Assembly (NCBI RefSeq): GCF_005876955.1
Contig: NZ_SSCL01000002.1
Coordinates: 124,001 to 188,000 of the forward strand
Source: Sinomonas gamaensis
GTDB taxonomy: Bacteria > Actinomycetota > Actinomycetes > Actinomycetales > Micrococcaceae
Length of the DNA stretch: 64,000 nucleotides
Direction of reading: 5' to 3'
Made by a program: the position numbers and the translations under genes. The first letter of the stretch is position 1. Each line of letters starts with the position of its first letter. Below are positions 1 through 8,525 of this stretch, one piece after another. Below the pieces are notes generated by a model, which was given only the letters and a program-made list of their open reading frames with translations, was not told the origin of the DNA and made no database searches.

Positions 1-1
1 T

Positions 2-121
2 GCCACCGCGGTCCTCGGCATCGCAGTCGGCTGGTGGATCTTCTTCATCGGCGCGGGCATCGGCATCGTCGCCCTCGTCGGCTGGGTCTTCGAGTACAGC
101 CGTGGAGACCACGCGCACTGA
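2..121 (+). CDS. ctaF: Cytochrome c oxidase subunit 4 (CtaF), C-terminal part
   Basis: Only the last 39 residues are present; the gene begins before the window. The visible part has a Gly/Ile-rich membrane segment with GWWIFFIG, then VGWVFEYSRGDHAH. That closing YSRGDHAH-type tail is typical of the small actinobacterial aa3 oxidase subunit IV. The protein would sit in the cytoplasmic membrane beside CtaC and CtaD. The nearby leftward ctaE-qcrCAB operon supports a respiratory context. A strong hairpin follows the stop. The fragment is short, so the family call rests on this tail and the context. Confidence 0.75.
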   Translation, partial: ATAVLGIAVGWWIFFIGAGIGIVALVGWVFEYSRGDHAH

Positions 122-140
122 GGTCCAACCAAGCGTCCCG

Positions 141-177
141 CCAAGGGCCCGGCATCGTCACGATGCCGGGCCCTTGG
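141..177 (+). terminator. Hairpin terminator after ctaF
   Basis: A perfect 17-bp stem (141-157 with 161-177) closes a 3-nt loop, 20 bases after the ctaF stop. No T-run follows, as is common in high-GC actinobacteria. It should separate ctaF from the GntR gene downstream. Confidence 0.8.
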
Positions 178-252
178 CGCATTCCGGGCCAGAGCCTGAC
201 GTGCGAAAACGTGTAGCCTTCAATAGGTAGCACTGGATCAGGAGGCACACGA

Positions 253-1041
253 GTGGAAGACGCCGACAGCATCGTCGGGAAGCTCGACCGGACCTCGAAG
301 ACGGCAATGTATGTGCAGCTCCGTGAGCTGCTGCGGGAACACATTCAGACAAAGTTGACCCCCGGCGCACCTCTGCCGTCCGAACGGGATCTCGCGCACC
401 GGTTCGGCTTGGCTCGCATGACGGTCCGCCAGTCGATTGACGCCCTCGTCGCCGAGGGGGTACTGGACCGCATCGTGGGGCTCGGAACGTTCGTGAGCCG
501 CCCCAAACTGGATCTCCAGATGAAACTGACCTCGTACAGCGAGGAGATGCAGCGGCGGGGGATGGTGCCCGACGCGAAAGTGCTCAGCTTCGAGGAGATC
601 GGCGCCTCGGCCCACCTCGCCCGTGAACTGCAAGTGGAGGAGGGGACGGCCGTTGTCAGGTTCCGGCGACTGCTCCTCGCCGACCAGGAGCCCATGAGCG
701 TGGATGAGAACTACATCGTGGCCCATCGCGTCCCGGGATTCACCGACGGACCGCCGCCTACCTCGCTCTATCAGGTCCTCAGCGAACGCTACGGTCTCGT
801 CATGGAGTGGGGCGAGGACATGATCGAGGCTACAGCGGCATCCCCTTCGATCGCGCGCCTCCTCAAGGTGGACATGGGATCACCGCTTCTCAAGATCCAG
901 CGGCACGCCTACGTGGCCAAAGCCATGGTCGACTATTCGGTCTCGTATTACCGAGCCGACCGCTACAAGCTGTGGGTGCCTCTCCAGCGTCCCGGAGCGC
1001 GCACCCCGCGTTCCTACTCGACCAAGCGCTTCACGGGCTAG
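253..1041 (+). CDS. GntR-family regulator, HutC/UTRA subfamily
   Basis: 262 aa. Residues about 18-85 form the GntR winged helix, with LPSERDLAHRFGLARMTVRQ and the wing IVGLGTFVS. Residues about 95-245 match a UTRA effector domain, as in HutC or DasR regulators that bind small sugars, amino sugars or histidine intermediates. The GTG start at 253 is preceded by AGGAGG with good spacing. The gene stands alone between two strong terminators, so context does not suggest a target regulon. No dedicated sugar or amino-acid catabolic genes adjoin it. The effector is unknown. Confidence 0.85.
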   Translation: MEDADSIVGKLDRTSKTAMYVQLRELLREHIQTKLTPGAPLPSERDLAHRFGLARMTVRQSIDALVAEGVLDRIVGLGTFVSRPKLDLQMKLTSYSEEMQRRGMVPDAKVLSFEEIGASAHLARELQVEEGTAVVRFRRLLLADQEPMSVDENYIVAHRVPGFTDGPPPTSLYQVLSERYGLVMEWGEDMIEATAASPSIARLLKVDMGSPLLKIQRHAYVAKAMVDYSVSYYRADRYKLWVPLQRPGARTPRSYSTKRFTG

Positions 1042-1098
1042 GAGAGCGGCTCCACGCGGCTCTCAGGGCTCCTTCCAAGCAAGCACAGAGCTTCACAG

Positions 1099-1146
1099 AG
1101 ACAGAGAGGCCCCGCAGCGTTTTTCCGCTGCGGGGCCTCTCTGTCT
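1099..1146. terminator. Bidirectional terminator between the GntR gene and qcrB
   Basis: A perfect 21-bp GC-rich stem (1099-1119 with 1126-1146) closes a TTTTTC loop. It lies between two convergent stop codons and can serve both strands. Confidence 0.88.
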
Positions 1147-1162
1147 GCGTTTGCCAGCCTGA

Positions 1163-2836
1163 TCAGTGACCGGCAGACGTCGGCGCGGCCTCGATGGCCT
1201 CGTGATGACCGTGACCGTGTGCCGCCTCGAGCTCGGCAACGCTCACCGGGGCAACACGATCCTCGAAGTACCACTTCGACAGCTTCGCGCGACGGCGTTC
1301 CTTGCGGTCCACAACACCCTTCCCGTTCGGCTGCGCCGGCAGCACTCCGGGGGAGTCGAAGGCCACAAGCCGGTAGCGCTTGTACTCATCGAGCGGGGCG
1401 TGGACTTCGATGAACTCGCCGTGGGGGAGTCGGACGATGCGTCCAGTCTCGCGGCCATGGAGCGCGATCTCGCGGTCCTTCCGCTGAAGGCCCAGAGCGA
1501 TGCGCTTCGTCACGACGAAGGCGATGATCGGACCCACGAAGAAGAGCGCACGCAGCCAGTACGTCACATCGTTCAACGACACGTGGAAGTGCGTTGCGAT
1601 CAGGTCGGAGCTGGCGGCCGCCCACATGACGCAGTAGAACGTGAACCCGGCCATGCCGATCGCGGTTCGCGTCGGCGCATTCCTCGGGCGATCGAGCACG
1701 TGGTGCTCGCGGTCATCCTTCGTGATCCAGCGCTCCACCCAGGGGTAGATGAACAGGACTGTGAATACGATGCCCGCGGGAACCAGGGCCGGAAGCAGGA
1801 TGTTCAGGGACAGCGTCTGCCCGAAGAGCACGAACTCGAAGTGCTGGCGGTAGCCGTTGATGTCGCCAAGCACACCCGGCATGAGGCGCAGGGCACCGTC
1901 CACCCAGCCGATGTACCAGTCAGGCTGGGTACCGGCCGACACCGGCGACGGGTCATAGGGACCGTAGTTCCAAATCGGGTTGATCGTGAAGGCAGCAGCG
2001 ATGGCGGCCAGCACGCCGAACACGATGAAGAAGAAGCCGCCGGCCTTCGCCGCGTACACCGGACCCAGCGGGTAGCCGACGACGTTGCGGTCATTGCGGC
2101 CCGGGCCGGGGTACTGCGTGTGCTTGTGCACCACAACGAAGATCAGGTGCAGGGCCACAAGGCCCAGGATCATCGCGGGAATCAGCAGGATGTGCAGAAC
2201 GTAGAGGCGACCGATAATCGCGTCGCCGGGGAACTCGCCGCCGAAGAGGAACATCGAGATCCAGGTTCCGATCACCGGGATCGCCATGATGACGCCGTCG
2301 ATGATGCGGAGGCCGTTGCCGGAAAGCAGGTCGTCCGGGAGCGAGTAGCCGGTGAACCCGGCGGCCATCCCCATAATGAGCAGGACGCCACCGATCACCC
2401 AGTTCATCTCACGCGGCTTGCGGAACGCGCCCGTGAAGAAGACACGGAGCATGTGCACCGACATCGCCGCGACGAACAGCAGAGCCGCCCAGTGATGCAG
2501 CTGGCGCATGAACAGGCCGCCGCGCACCTCGAACGAAATGTGGAGGGACGACTGGTAGGCGACCGACATGTCCATCCCGCGCATGGGGATGTACGCACCG
2601 TCGTAGGTCGTCTCGGCCATCGACGGGTTGAAGAAGAAGGTGAGGAAGGTGCCCGACAGCAGCAGGATGATGAAGCTGTAGAGCGCGACCTCGCCGAACA
2701 TGAACGACCAGTGGTCGGGGAAGACCTTGCGGCCGAACTCGCGGGTGACGGTCGAGAGACCCGTCCGCTGATCGACATACTCGGCGATGCGCCCGACCTT
2801 GGTCGGTGCTTGGTATGCGGTGGTGGTGTCGCTCAC
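1163..2836 (-). CDS. qcrB: Cytochrome bc1 complex cytochrome b subunit (QcrB)
   Basis: 557 aa integral membrane protein that carries the two b haems and the quinol sites of complex III. It oxidises menaquinol and passes electrons through QcrA and QcrC to the aa3 oxidase. Visible marks are FSFEVRGGLFMRQLHHWAALL-type helix B with paired His, GYSLPDDLLSG, LHILLIPA and HKHTQYPGPG. The actinobacterial C-terminal extension ends in a His-rich tail (HGHGHHEA). The ATG start overlaps the qcrA stop by 4 bp, so the two are translationally coupled. It is the last gene of ctaE-qcrC-qcrA-qcrB. Length is normal for the family. Confidence 0.95.
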   Translation of the reverse strand: MSDTTTAYQAPTKVGRIAEYVDQRTGLSTVTREFGRKVFPDHWSFMFGEVALYSFIILLLSGTFLTFFFNPSMAETTYDGAYIPMRGMDMSVAYQSSLHISFEVRGGLFMRQLHHWAALLFVAAMSVHMLRVFFTGAFRKPREMNWVIGGVLLIMGMAAGFTGYSLPDDLLSGNGLRIIDGVIMAIPVIGTWISMFLFGGEFPGDAIIGRLYVLHILLIPAMILGLVALHLIFVVVHKHTQYPGPGRNDRNVVGYPLGPVYAAKAGGFFFIVFGVLAAIAAAFTINPIWNYGPYDPSPVSAGTQPDWYIGWVDGALRLMPGVLGDINGYRQHFEFVLFGQTLSLNILLPALVPAGIVFTVLFIYPWVERWITKDDREHHVLDRPRNAPTRTAIGMAGFTFYCVMWAAASSDLIATHFHVSLNDVTYWLRALFFVGPIIAFVVTKRIALGLQRKDREIALHGRETGRIVRLPHGEFIEVHAPLDEYKRYRLVAFDSPGVLPAQPNGKGVVDRKERRRAKLSKWYFEDRVAPVSVAELEAAHGHGHHEAIEAAPTSAGH

Positions 2837-3888
2837 GAGTACTCACGCTCCCAGTAGCTCGGTCCAACAGGTTCGTGGAAGTCGGACGTGGCCACAAGGT
2901 AGCCCTCGGAATCGACTTCGATCGGCAACTGGGGGAGCGGGCGGCTCGCCGGGCCGAAGATCACCTGGCACTCGTTCGTCAAGTCGAACGTCGACTGGTG
3001 GCACGGGCACAGGAGGTGATGGGTCTGCTGCTCGTACAGCGCCACAGGGCAGCCGACGTGGGTGCAGATCTTCGAGTAGGCAACGATGCCGTTGTAGCCC
3101 CAGTTCTCGCGTCCTGGGGACACGTGCAGGTCCTGGGGGTTGAGGCGCATGAGGAGGACGACCGATTTGGCCTTCTCATTGAGCTTGCCCTCGTGCAGGT
3201 CGTTCAGACCCTCGGGGATCACGTGGTACGCCGATCCAATCGTGACGTCTGCGGCCTTGATCGGAGTTCCGTCGGGGTCACGGGTCAGGCGGACCTTCTT
3301 GCCGGTCTGCGCATTGGGGGCCCACATGGTGTGGCGGAGCTTGTCGTTCGCGTTCGGGCCGAGGTCGCCGAAGACGGCGAGTGCCGGCAGCGGGGCGAGC
3401 GCGAGGGCTCCGATGAGGGTGTTGCGAATCAGAGGACGGCGCTTGATGCCCGTCTCCTCGATGATGTCGTCAACGATCTTGACGGCGGCTTCGCGGTCCT
3501 TCTCGCTCCGAAGCTCGTGACGCGCCTCCGAGACCTCATGGTCGGGCATGAGCGCCTTGGCCCAGTGCACGATGCCAGTACCAATGCCGAGCATCGCGAA
3601 CGCCGTGCTGAGGCCGAGCAGGATGTTCTGGGTCCTGATCGCGTCAACGGTCGACGTCGGTCCGAGGTCGATGGCGAAGTAGGAGACGAGGAACACGATG
3701 GTGCCGATCACCGAGATGATGAACAGCCACGTGACCTGGCGCTCCGCTCGCTTGGCGGCTCTGGGGTCGGTGTCAGCCAGGCGCGGGCGGTGAGGCGGGA
3801 GTCCCGGATCCTCGAACTGCCCTCCAGCCTGACCAGCCGTAGCTACGGTGCCCCCTTGCTGTGGGGCGCCGTCACTAGGGTTGCCCAT
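2833..3888 (-). CDS. qcrA: Cytochrome bc1 complex Rieske iron-sulfur subunit (QcrA)
   Basis: 351 aa. The N-terminal half has three predicted membrane helices (one is WLFIISVIGTIVFLVSYFAI), as in actinobacterial QcrA, which has more helices than the mitochondrial subunit. The C-terminal Rieske domain shows CTHVGCP and CPCHQS, the Cys/His ligands of the [2Fe-2S] cluster and its disulfide. It transfers electrons from quinol at QcrB to QcrC. I chose ATG 3888 because GAGGGGAATT sits just before it. An in-frame ATG at 3900 overlaps that ribosome site. A 4-bp overlap links it to qcrB. Confidence 0.95.
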   Translation of the reverse strand: MGNPSDGAPQQGGTVATAGQAGGQFEDPGLPPHRPRLADTDPRAAKRAERQVTWLFIISVIGTIVFLVSYFAIDLGPTSTVDAIRTQNILLGLSTAFAMLGIGTGIVHWAKALMPDHEVSEARHELRSEKDREAAVKIVDDIIEETGIKRRPLIRNTLIGALALAPLPALAVFGDLGPNANDKLRHTMWAPNAQTGKKVRLTRDPDGTPIKAADVTIGSAYHVIPEGLNDLHEGKLNEKAKSVVLLMRLNPQDLHVSPGRENWGYNGIVAYSKICTHVGCPVALYEQQTHHLLCPCHQSTFDLTNECQVIFGPASRPLPQLPIEVDSEGYLVATSDFHEPVGPSYWEREYS

Positions 3889-3999
3889 AATTCCCCTCAT
3901 CCTTCCTGTGCCCCGCTTGCCGGGGGCAGATGTTCAAATCAGATGTGCCGCTGTCCAGATTGCTTGTACTGGGCGGCGAAACGAGTGCTGCAGGCCCTG

Positions 4000-4785
4000 T
4001 CAAGAAGTCCGCGATGTCAGCCAGATCGTGAAGGCGATGATGATGCCGAGTCCAGCGACCCACATGAAGAGGCCTTCGGAGACGGGGCCGAGGCCACCAA
4101 GATCAGCGCCACCCGGGGAGCCCTGCTTCTCGATGGTCTGGAGGTAGGTGATGATGTCGCGCTTGCCCTCGGGGGAGATGTTGGCGTCGCTGAACACCGG
4201 CATGTTCTGGGGACCGGTCTCCATCGCCTCGTAGATGTGCTGGGCGGACACGCCAGCCAGCGACGGCGCGAACTTTCCGCGAGTGAGCGCACCGCCCGCG
4301 GCAGCTGCGTTGTGGCACATCGCGCAGTTCACACGGAAGAGCTCGCCACCGTGGGTCGCGTCACCCTGGCCATCCAGCATTGCCTGATCAGGCAGGGAGG
4401 GGCCAGCGCCAAGCGAGGCGACATAGGCAGCCAGCTGGCGCGTCTGGTCCTCGTTGAACTGCTCCGGCTTCCGCTGGGCCTGCGGGCCCTGCATCTGCAT
4501 CGGCATGCGGCCCGTGCCGACCTGGAAGTCGACGGCGGCGGCGCCCACGCCCACGAGCGACGGCCCCGACGCCGAGCCCTGAGCGCCCATGCCGTGGCAG
4601 GTGGCACAGTTCGCGACGAACAGCTTCTGCCCTTCGCTCACATCCGATGCCGAGAAGCCGGTGTCCGCCTTGGCCTTGTTGGCCGAGGTTGCCACCGCGT
4701 AGAGGAGGCCGGTCAGCAGGAGGCCCATGACCAGCAGTGCCACCACTGCTAGCGGATGCCGCCGCTTCTGGGAGAGTGCCTTCAC
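4000..4785 (-). CDS. qcrC: Cytochrome bc1 complex di-haem cytochrome c subunit (QcrC)
   Basis: 261 aa from the GTG at 4785, which follows AGGAA; the product starts VKALSQKRRHPLA as in related QcrC proteins. An N-terminal membrane segment is followed by two c-type haem domains, with CATCH and CAMCH. A C-terminal membrane anchor (MWVAGLGIIIAFTIWL) closes the protein. Two haems let QcrC bridge complexes III and IV directly in actinobacteria, which lack soluble cytochrome c. A longer frame reaching 4842 exists, but its extra residues are polar and unlike the family. Confidence 0.94.
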   Translation of the reverse strand: MKALSQKRRHPLAVVALLVMGLLLTGLLYAVATSANKAKADTGFSASDVSEGQKLFVANCATCHGMGAQGSASGPSLVGVGAAAVDFQVGTGRMPMQMQGPQAQRKPEQFNEDQTRQLAAYVASLGAGPSLPDQAMLDGQGDATHGGELFRVNCAMCHNAAAAGGALTRGKFAPSLAGVSAQHIYEAMETGPQNMPVFSDANISPEGKRDIITYLQTIEKQGSPGGADLGGLGPVSEGLFMWVAGLGIIIAFTIWLTSRTS

Positions 4786-4870
4786 GTAATCGTTCCTATC
4801 CGTCTGTCCGCGACCCCAATGAGCGCGCGATCGCGATGTCAAAAAGTTCTGCTGCCCGCCGCAGCCGGTA

Positions 4871-5536
4871 CTACCTGAGGACGTAGATGACCAGGAAGAG
4901 CCCGATCCACACCACGTCGACGAAGTGCCAGTAGTACGACGTGACGATGGCCGATGTCGCTTCGAAGTGGCCGAAGCGCTTTGCGGCGAAGGCGCGCCCG
5001 ATGATGAAGAGGAACGCGATGAGCCCGCCGATGACGTGGAGGCCGTGGAAGCCGGTCGTGATGTAGAAGGCCGAGCCGTACGCGTTGGAGGACAGCGAGA
5101 CGTGCTCGGAGACGAGCATCGTGTACTCGGTAGCCTGCCCCGCGACGAAGAAGGCCCCCATGAGGAACGTCAGGACGAACCACTCGGTCATGCCCCAGCG
5201 CGCGAACTGGAACAGCCCGCCGCCCCGCCGCGGCTGAAGCCGCTCCGCAGCGAACACACCCATCTGGCACGTGAACGAGCTCGCGACGAGCACGATCGTG
5301 TTCACGAGCGCGAACGGGAAGTTCAGCTTCGCCGTCTCCATGGCCCATAGGCCCTCTGTCGAACCTCCGCCCAGGGAGACCTGGCCGGCCGCACGAAGGG
5401 AGAAGTACATGGCAAAGAGTCCGGCGAAGAACATCAGCTCGCTCGAGAGCCACACAACGGTCCCGACGGAGACCATATTGGGGCGGTTCAGCGTGGGATG
5501 TGCCGGGGTTGTCGGGGCATGAGTCGCTGTCGTCAC
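4871..5536 (-). CDS. ctaE: Cytochrome c oxidase subunit III (CtaE)
   Basis: 221 aa from GTG 5536. It is the five-helix form of subunit III, with [19 protein letters not shown] near the start, a central helix with [12 protein letters not shown], then [15 protein letters not shown] and [15 protein letters not shown]. The FHGLHV and YWHFVD blocks are family signatures. It stabilises the CtaC/CtaD core of the aa3 oxidase. It heads the ctaE-qcrCAB operon. No Shine-Dalgarno precedes the GTG; instead a -10-like CATAAT lies 6 nt upstream, which suggests a leaderless mRNA. An upstream in-frame GTG or ATG is possible but gives an atypical N-terminus. Confidence 0.93.
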   Translation of the reverse strand: MTTATHAPTTPAHPTLNRPNMVSVGTVVWLSSELMFFAGLFAMYFSLRAAGQVSLGGGSTEGLWAMETAKLNFPFALVNTIVLVASSFTCQMGVFAAERLQPRRGGGLFQFARWGMTEWFVLTFLMGAFFVAGQATEYTMLVSEHVSLSSNAYGSAFYITTGFHGLHVIGGLIAFLFIIGRAFAAKRFGHFEATSAIVTSYYWHFVDVVWIGLFLVIYVLR

Positions 5537-5542
5537 AAGGAC

Positions 5543-5572
5543 ATTATGTCTACAAAAGACGGGTTCGCCCAA
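5543..5572 (-). promoter_or_regulatory. Predicted promoter of ctaE-qcrCAB
   Basis: On the minus strand TTGGGC (5572-5567) and CATAAT (5548-5543) are 18 bp apart. The first base of the ctaE GTG would be 7 nt downstream of the -10 hexamer, matching a leaderless transcript. This is prediction by eye. Confidence 0.45.
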
Positions 5573-5681
5573 CGCGAACCGCCTCTTCCGGGAACTTTTT
5601 CTACAAACCCTCGAAATTCCGGGGAAGGACGGTCCCGGTCACACGTTCGCCGGGCACGCGAGGGGTCGATAGCATCAGGGG

Positions 5682-6740
5682 GTGACCACTCAGGATCCCG
5701 CAGCGAACCCCCTCCACAGCTGGCGCGCCCTCATCGGATCACTCGTCAAGGGCGGGGATCTCTCGAAGGAGCAGACCGCGTGGGCCATGGACACGATCAT
5801 GGCCGGCAACGCGACGGACTCCCAGATCGCAGGGTTCCTCGTTGGCCTGCGGGCCAAGGGCGAGACCGTGGACGAGCTCGCCGGGCTGGTAGAGACCATG
5901 GTCGAACGCGCGACTCCGATCACCATTCCGGGGGAGAAGCTCGACATCGTCGGCACGGGCGGCGACCAGCAGAACACGGTCAACATCTCGAGCACGGCTG
6001 CCCTGGTGCTCGCGGGTGCAGGCGCCCGCGTGGTGAAGCACGGGAACCGCGCAGCCTCCTCGTCGGCTGGTTCCGCGGATGTGCTCGAGGCTCTCGGCGT
6101 CCGGCTGGACATGAGCGTCGACCGGGTGGCTGCGTCGGCGGAGGCCTGCGGGATCACGTTCTGCTTTGCCCAGGTGTTCCACCCGTCCTTCCGCTACACG
6201 GCCGTTCCGCGCCGGGAGCTGGCCATCCCCACCGCCTTCAACATCTTGGGCCCGCTGACAAACCCCGCACGCGTCCAGGCCTCCGCGGTCGGCTCGGCCG
6301 ATCCCCGTATGGCCCCCTTGATCGCGGGCGTCCTGGCCGACCGGGGGAGCCGCGGGCTCGTCTTTCGCGGCGATGACGGCCTCGACGAACTCACGGTCAC
6401 CACTACGTCGCGGATCTGGGAAGTGCGGAACGGCGCCGTCGTCGAGTCCGAGCTCGACCCCCTGGACCTCGACATCTCCCGGGCCTCGCTCGAGGATCTG
6501 CGCGGCGGCGACGCCCAGCACAACGCTGGCGTGGTGCGCAACGTCCTGGCGGGGGAGAAGGGCCCCGTGAGGGACGCCGTCGTCCTCAACGCTGCCGCTG
6601 GGCTTGTCGCCTTCGATCAGAGCGCCGAAGGTTCATTGCTGGACCGGCTGGCCGCAGCCAAGCTGCGTGCCGAGGAAGCGATCGACTCCGGTGCTGCCTC
6701 GCGCGCACTTCAGGCGTGGGTGGAGTTCAGCCAATCCTGA
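5682..6740 (+). CDS. trpD: Anthranilate phosphoribosyltransferase (TrpD)
   Basis: 352 aa. It transfers phosphoribose from PRPP to anthranilate, the second committed step of tryptophan synthesis. The PRPP loop [14 protein letters not shown] is near residue 90, followed by [33 protein letters not shown] and GDDGLDELT are further signatures. Start GTG 5682 has no spaced ribosome site and a TAGCAT -10-like box lies 6 nt before it, so it may be leaderless. The gene stands alone, divergent from ctaE, with no other trp gene nearby. This solitary trpD next to ctaE-qcr is a familiar actinobacterial arrangement. Confidence 0.95.
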   Translation: MTTQDPAANPLHSWRALIGSLVKGGDLSKEQTAWAMDTIMAGNATDSQIAGFLVGLRAKGETVDELAGLVETMVERATPITIPGEKLDIVGTGGDQQNTVNISSTAALVLAGAGARVVKHGNRAASSSAGSADVLEALGVRLDMSVDRVAASAEACGITFCFAQVFHPSFRYTAVPRRELAIPTAFNILGPLTNPARVQASAVGSADPRMAPLIAGVLADRGSRGLVFRGDDGLDELTVTTTSRIWEVRNGAVVESELDPLDLDISRASLEDLRGGDAQHNAGVVRNVLAGEKGPVRDAVVLNAAAGLVAFDQSAEGSLLDRLAAAKLRAEEAIDSGAASRALQAWVEFSQS

Positions 6741-6761
6741 AACTATCGGGCGACCCTGAGG

Positions 6762-7040
6762 CTACTCGAGGCCGATCGAGAACGCTGCCTCGAGATCATG
6801 CCGGGAGTACGCCCTGAACGCGATGTGGGTGGTGGTCTCCACGACACCGTCCACCTTCGAAAGGTGATCTGCGACGACGTCCGCGAGGTCCTCGTGCTGC
6901 TGCACCCGGGCAATCGCAATGAGATCCCACTCGCCGGTAACGGAGTAGACCTCGCTGATGCCCGGAAGCGCGGAGATCTTCTCTGCAGCCTCGGGGATCT
7001 TGTTCGATTGGGTCCGGATGAAGACAAATGCGGTGATCAT
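6762..7040 (-). CDS. Stand-alone Lrp/AsnC ligand-binding (RAM) domain protein
   Basis: 92 aa. The whole protein matches the AsnC effector domain: a ferredoxin-like fold with TAFVFIRTQSNK, the GISEVYSVTGEWDLIAI core and the C-terminal GVVETTTHIAFRAY strand. There is no helix-turn-helix, so it cannot bind DNA alone. It may form rings, sense an amino acid, or pair with a full Lrp protein elsewhere. ATG 7040 follows GGAGAACC. It is convergent with trpD (21 bp between stops), though any role in amino-acid sensing there is inference. Confidence 0.82.
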   Translation of the reverse strand: MITAFVFIRTQSNKIPEAAEKISALPGISEVYSVTGEWDLIAIARVQQHEDLADVVADHLSKVDGVVETTTHIAFRAYSRHDLEAAFSIGLE

Positions 7041-7094
7041 GGTTCTCCGATCGGTCGTCGCGCCCTGCTGAACCCACCCTATAAGTTCGCCGCT

Positions 7095-7493
7095 CTAGGA
7101 GCGCCCAGCCACCCGCCGGACGAGGAGCGCGATCGCGCGCCATCCGAGCAGCGCCACGCCGAGGACGGTCAGTGCCACGACGAGGAACGGTCCCGCGAGG
7201 CCCTGTCCAGTGAGCCCTCGGAGGAGCATGCCCACTGCATAGGTGGCGAGCCACACGAGGAGGCCTGCAGGCCAGACTGCGAGGGGCCGCCGTCGTACGA
7301 GCGGAGTCGCCCAGGCGACAATCAAGCCGACCCCGAAGGGCCACGCAGTGGCCAGCACGCCGAGGACAGGATTGGCTTCGCCGTGGAAGCCGCGCCCCAT
7401 CGCTGCGAACACCAGAACGACGACGGCGTCCCCCGCGAGGGCGAGGATCGAAGCGCGGGCGCGGCGGACTGAGGGGGAAATATCGGTGGTCAC
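7095..7493 (-). CDS. DUF3054 membrane protein
   Basis: 132 aa with four predicted membrane helices: SILALAGDAVVVLVFAAM, an ATAWPFGVGLIVAW helix, WPAGLLVWLATYAVGMLL, and FLVVALTVLGVALLGWRAI. The GDAVVVLVFAAMGRGFHGE start and the AWPFGVGL block are typical of DUF3054 proteins of actinobacteria and haloarchaea, whose function is unknown. It lies 54 bp before the AsnC-like gene on the same strand, so co-transcription is possible. Confidence 0.78.
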   Translation of the reverse strand: MTTDISPSVRRARASILALAGDAVVVLVFAAMGRGFHGEANPVLGVLATAWPFGVGLIVAWATPLVRRRPLAVWPAGLLVWLATYAVGMLLRGLTGQGLAGPFLVVALTVLGVALLGWRAIALLVRRVAGRS

Positions 7494-7596
7494 CGGTCAA
7501 GCGTACGTGGACTAGGGCCGCAGGGCCTTCACTCACGGTGCCGGAAGGGGAAGAATCCCTAGCACCCTGACCGTGACCGACCCCGGAGGATCTGCC

Positions 7597-8067
7597 ATGC
7601 CGGACATCGTCCCCTGTCTCTGGTTCGACACCGAGGCCGAAGAGGCGGCCAACTTCTATGTTTCGGTCTTCCCCAACTCGAAGGTCACACGTGTGGACTA
7701 CTACGGAGACGCTGGCCCCCGTCCCGCGGGGACCGTCATCACGGCAGAGTTCGAGCTGGACGGCAAGCCCTTCGTGGCGTTGAACGGCGGGCCCGAGTTC
7801 ACCTTCGACGAGGCAGTCTCGCTGCAGGTGCTCTGCCAAGACCAGGCTGAAGTAGACCACTATTGGAACGCGCTCACGGCAGATGGCGGCGAGGAAAGCC
7901 AATGCGGGTGGCTCAAGGACCGCTTCGGATTCTCGTGGCAGATCGTGCCCATCCGGCTGATGGAGCTCCTCCGGGATCCCGACCCCGGACGCTCGGGCCG
8001 CGCCATGCAGGCGATGCTCCGGATGCAGAAGATCGTGATCGCAGATCTTGAGGCCGCCGCCGCATAG
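7597..8067 (+). CDS. VOC-family protein, PhnB/3-demethylubiquinone methyltransferase-like
   Basis: 156 aa. It starts at ATG 7597 after GGAGGATCTGCC and opens MPDIVPCLWFDTEAEEAANF, the hallmark of the PhnB-like branch of the vicinal-oxygen-chelate superfamily. Later marks are AEFELDGKPFVALNGGPEF and DRFGFSWQIVP. Members bind metals or small molecules; the 'demethylubiquinone methyltransferase' name is historical and no methyltransferase fold is present. The following YCII and ECF42 sigma genes suggest one functional cluster, since VOC and YCII proteins recur beside this sigma group. Confidence 0.85.
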   Translation: MPDIVPCLWFDTEAEEAANFYVSVFPNSKVTRVDYYGDAGPRPAGTVITAEFELDGKPFVALNGGPEFTFDEAVSLQVLCQDQAEVDHYWNALTADGGEESQCGWLKDRFGFSWQIVPIRLMELLRDPDPGRSGRAMQAMLRMQKIVIADLEAAAA

Positions 8068-8150
8068 ATTGCTTGTCGAAAAACGGCGCACCCGATCGTC
8101 CAGTAGGCGAGAGTCACTCCGGCTCCCACAGAACAGGAAGGCGAACGGCC

Positions 8151-8525
8151 ATGACACAGTATCTGATCAGCATGTACCAGCCCGACGGCGTAGTGCCTCC
8201 GCCAGAGGTGCTCGGCCCCGTGATGGAGAAGATCGCGGAGTTCAATGCGGACCTCCGGGCCGCGGGCGCCTGGGTGTTCGGCAATGGGCTCACTGATCCT
8301 TCGTCGGCGACAGTGCTCAGGCACACCGGGAACGAGGTGCTCGTCACCGACGGCCCGTACCTCGAGGGCAAGGAGCACCTCGGGGGTTTCGAGATCGTTG
8401 AGGCGCCCGACCTCGATGCCGCGCTTGCCTGGGGCCGTCGGCTTGCCGAGATCACCGGTCTCCCCATCGAGGTGCGGGCCTTCGCCTCCGTGCCACAGGA
8501 CGAGACGGTGAGCGGGTCCGCATGA
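8151..8525 (+). CDS. YCII/DGPF-domain protein paired with the ECF sigma factor
   Basis: 124 aa from ATG 8151, preceded by AGGAAG. It begins MTQYLISMYQPDG and carries the DGPYLEGKEHLGGFEIVEAPDLD block of the YCII/DGPF family, a dimeric ferredoxin-like fold. The biochemical role of DGPF proteins is unsettled. Its stop overlaps the ATG of the sigma factor (ATGA), showing translational coupling. DGPF proteins are the standard genomic partners of group ECF42 sigma factors, so the pairing is expected. Confidence 0.85.
   Translation: MTQYLISMYQPDGVVPPPEVLGPVMEKIAEFNADLRAAGAWVFGNGLTDPSSATVLRHTGNEVLVTDGPYLEGKEHLGGFEIVEAPDLDAALAWGRRLAEITGLPIEVRAFASVPQDETVSGSA

Noticed and set aside
1166-2857. A 563-residue open frame on the plus strand opposite qcrB.
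   Set aside because: It is fully antisense to a well-supported gene, is Arg/Glu/His-rich with no family match, and reflects high third-position GC.
3909-3928. A hairpin between qcrC and qcrA as a terminator.
   Set aside because: The stem is only 6 bp with an 8-nt loop inside a known operon. At most it tunes mRNA stability.
2806-4752. A 648-residue plus-strand frame across qcrA and qcrC.
   Set aside because: It spans two genes and their spacer with no motif or ribosome site. It is a GC-driven shadow.
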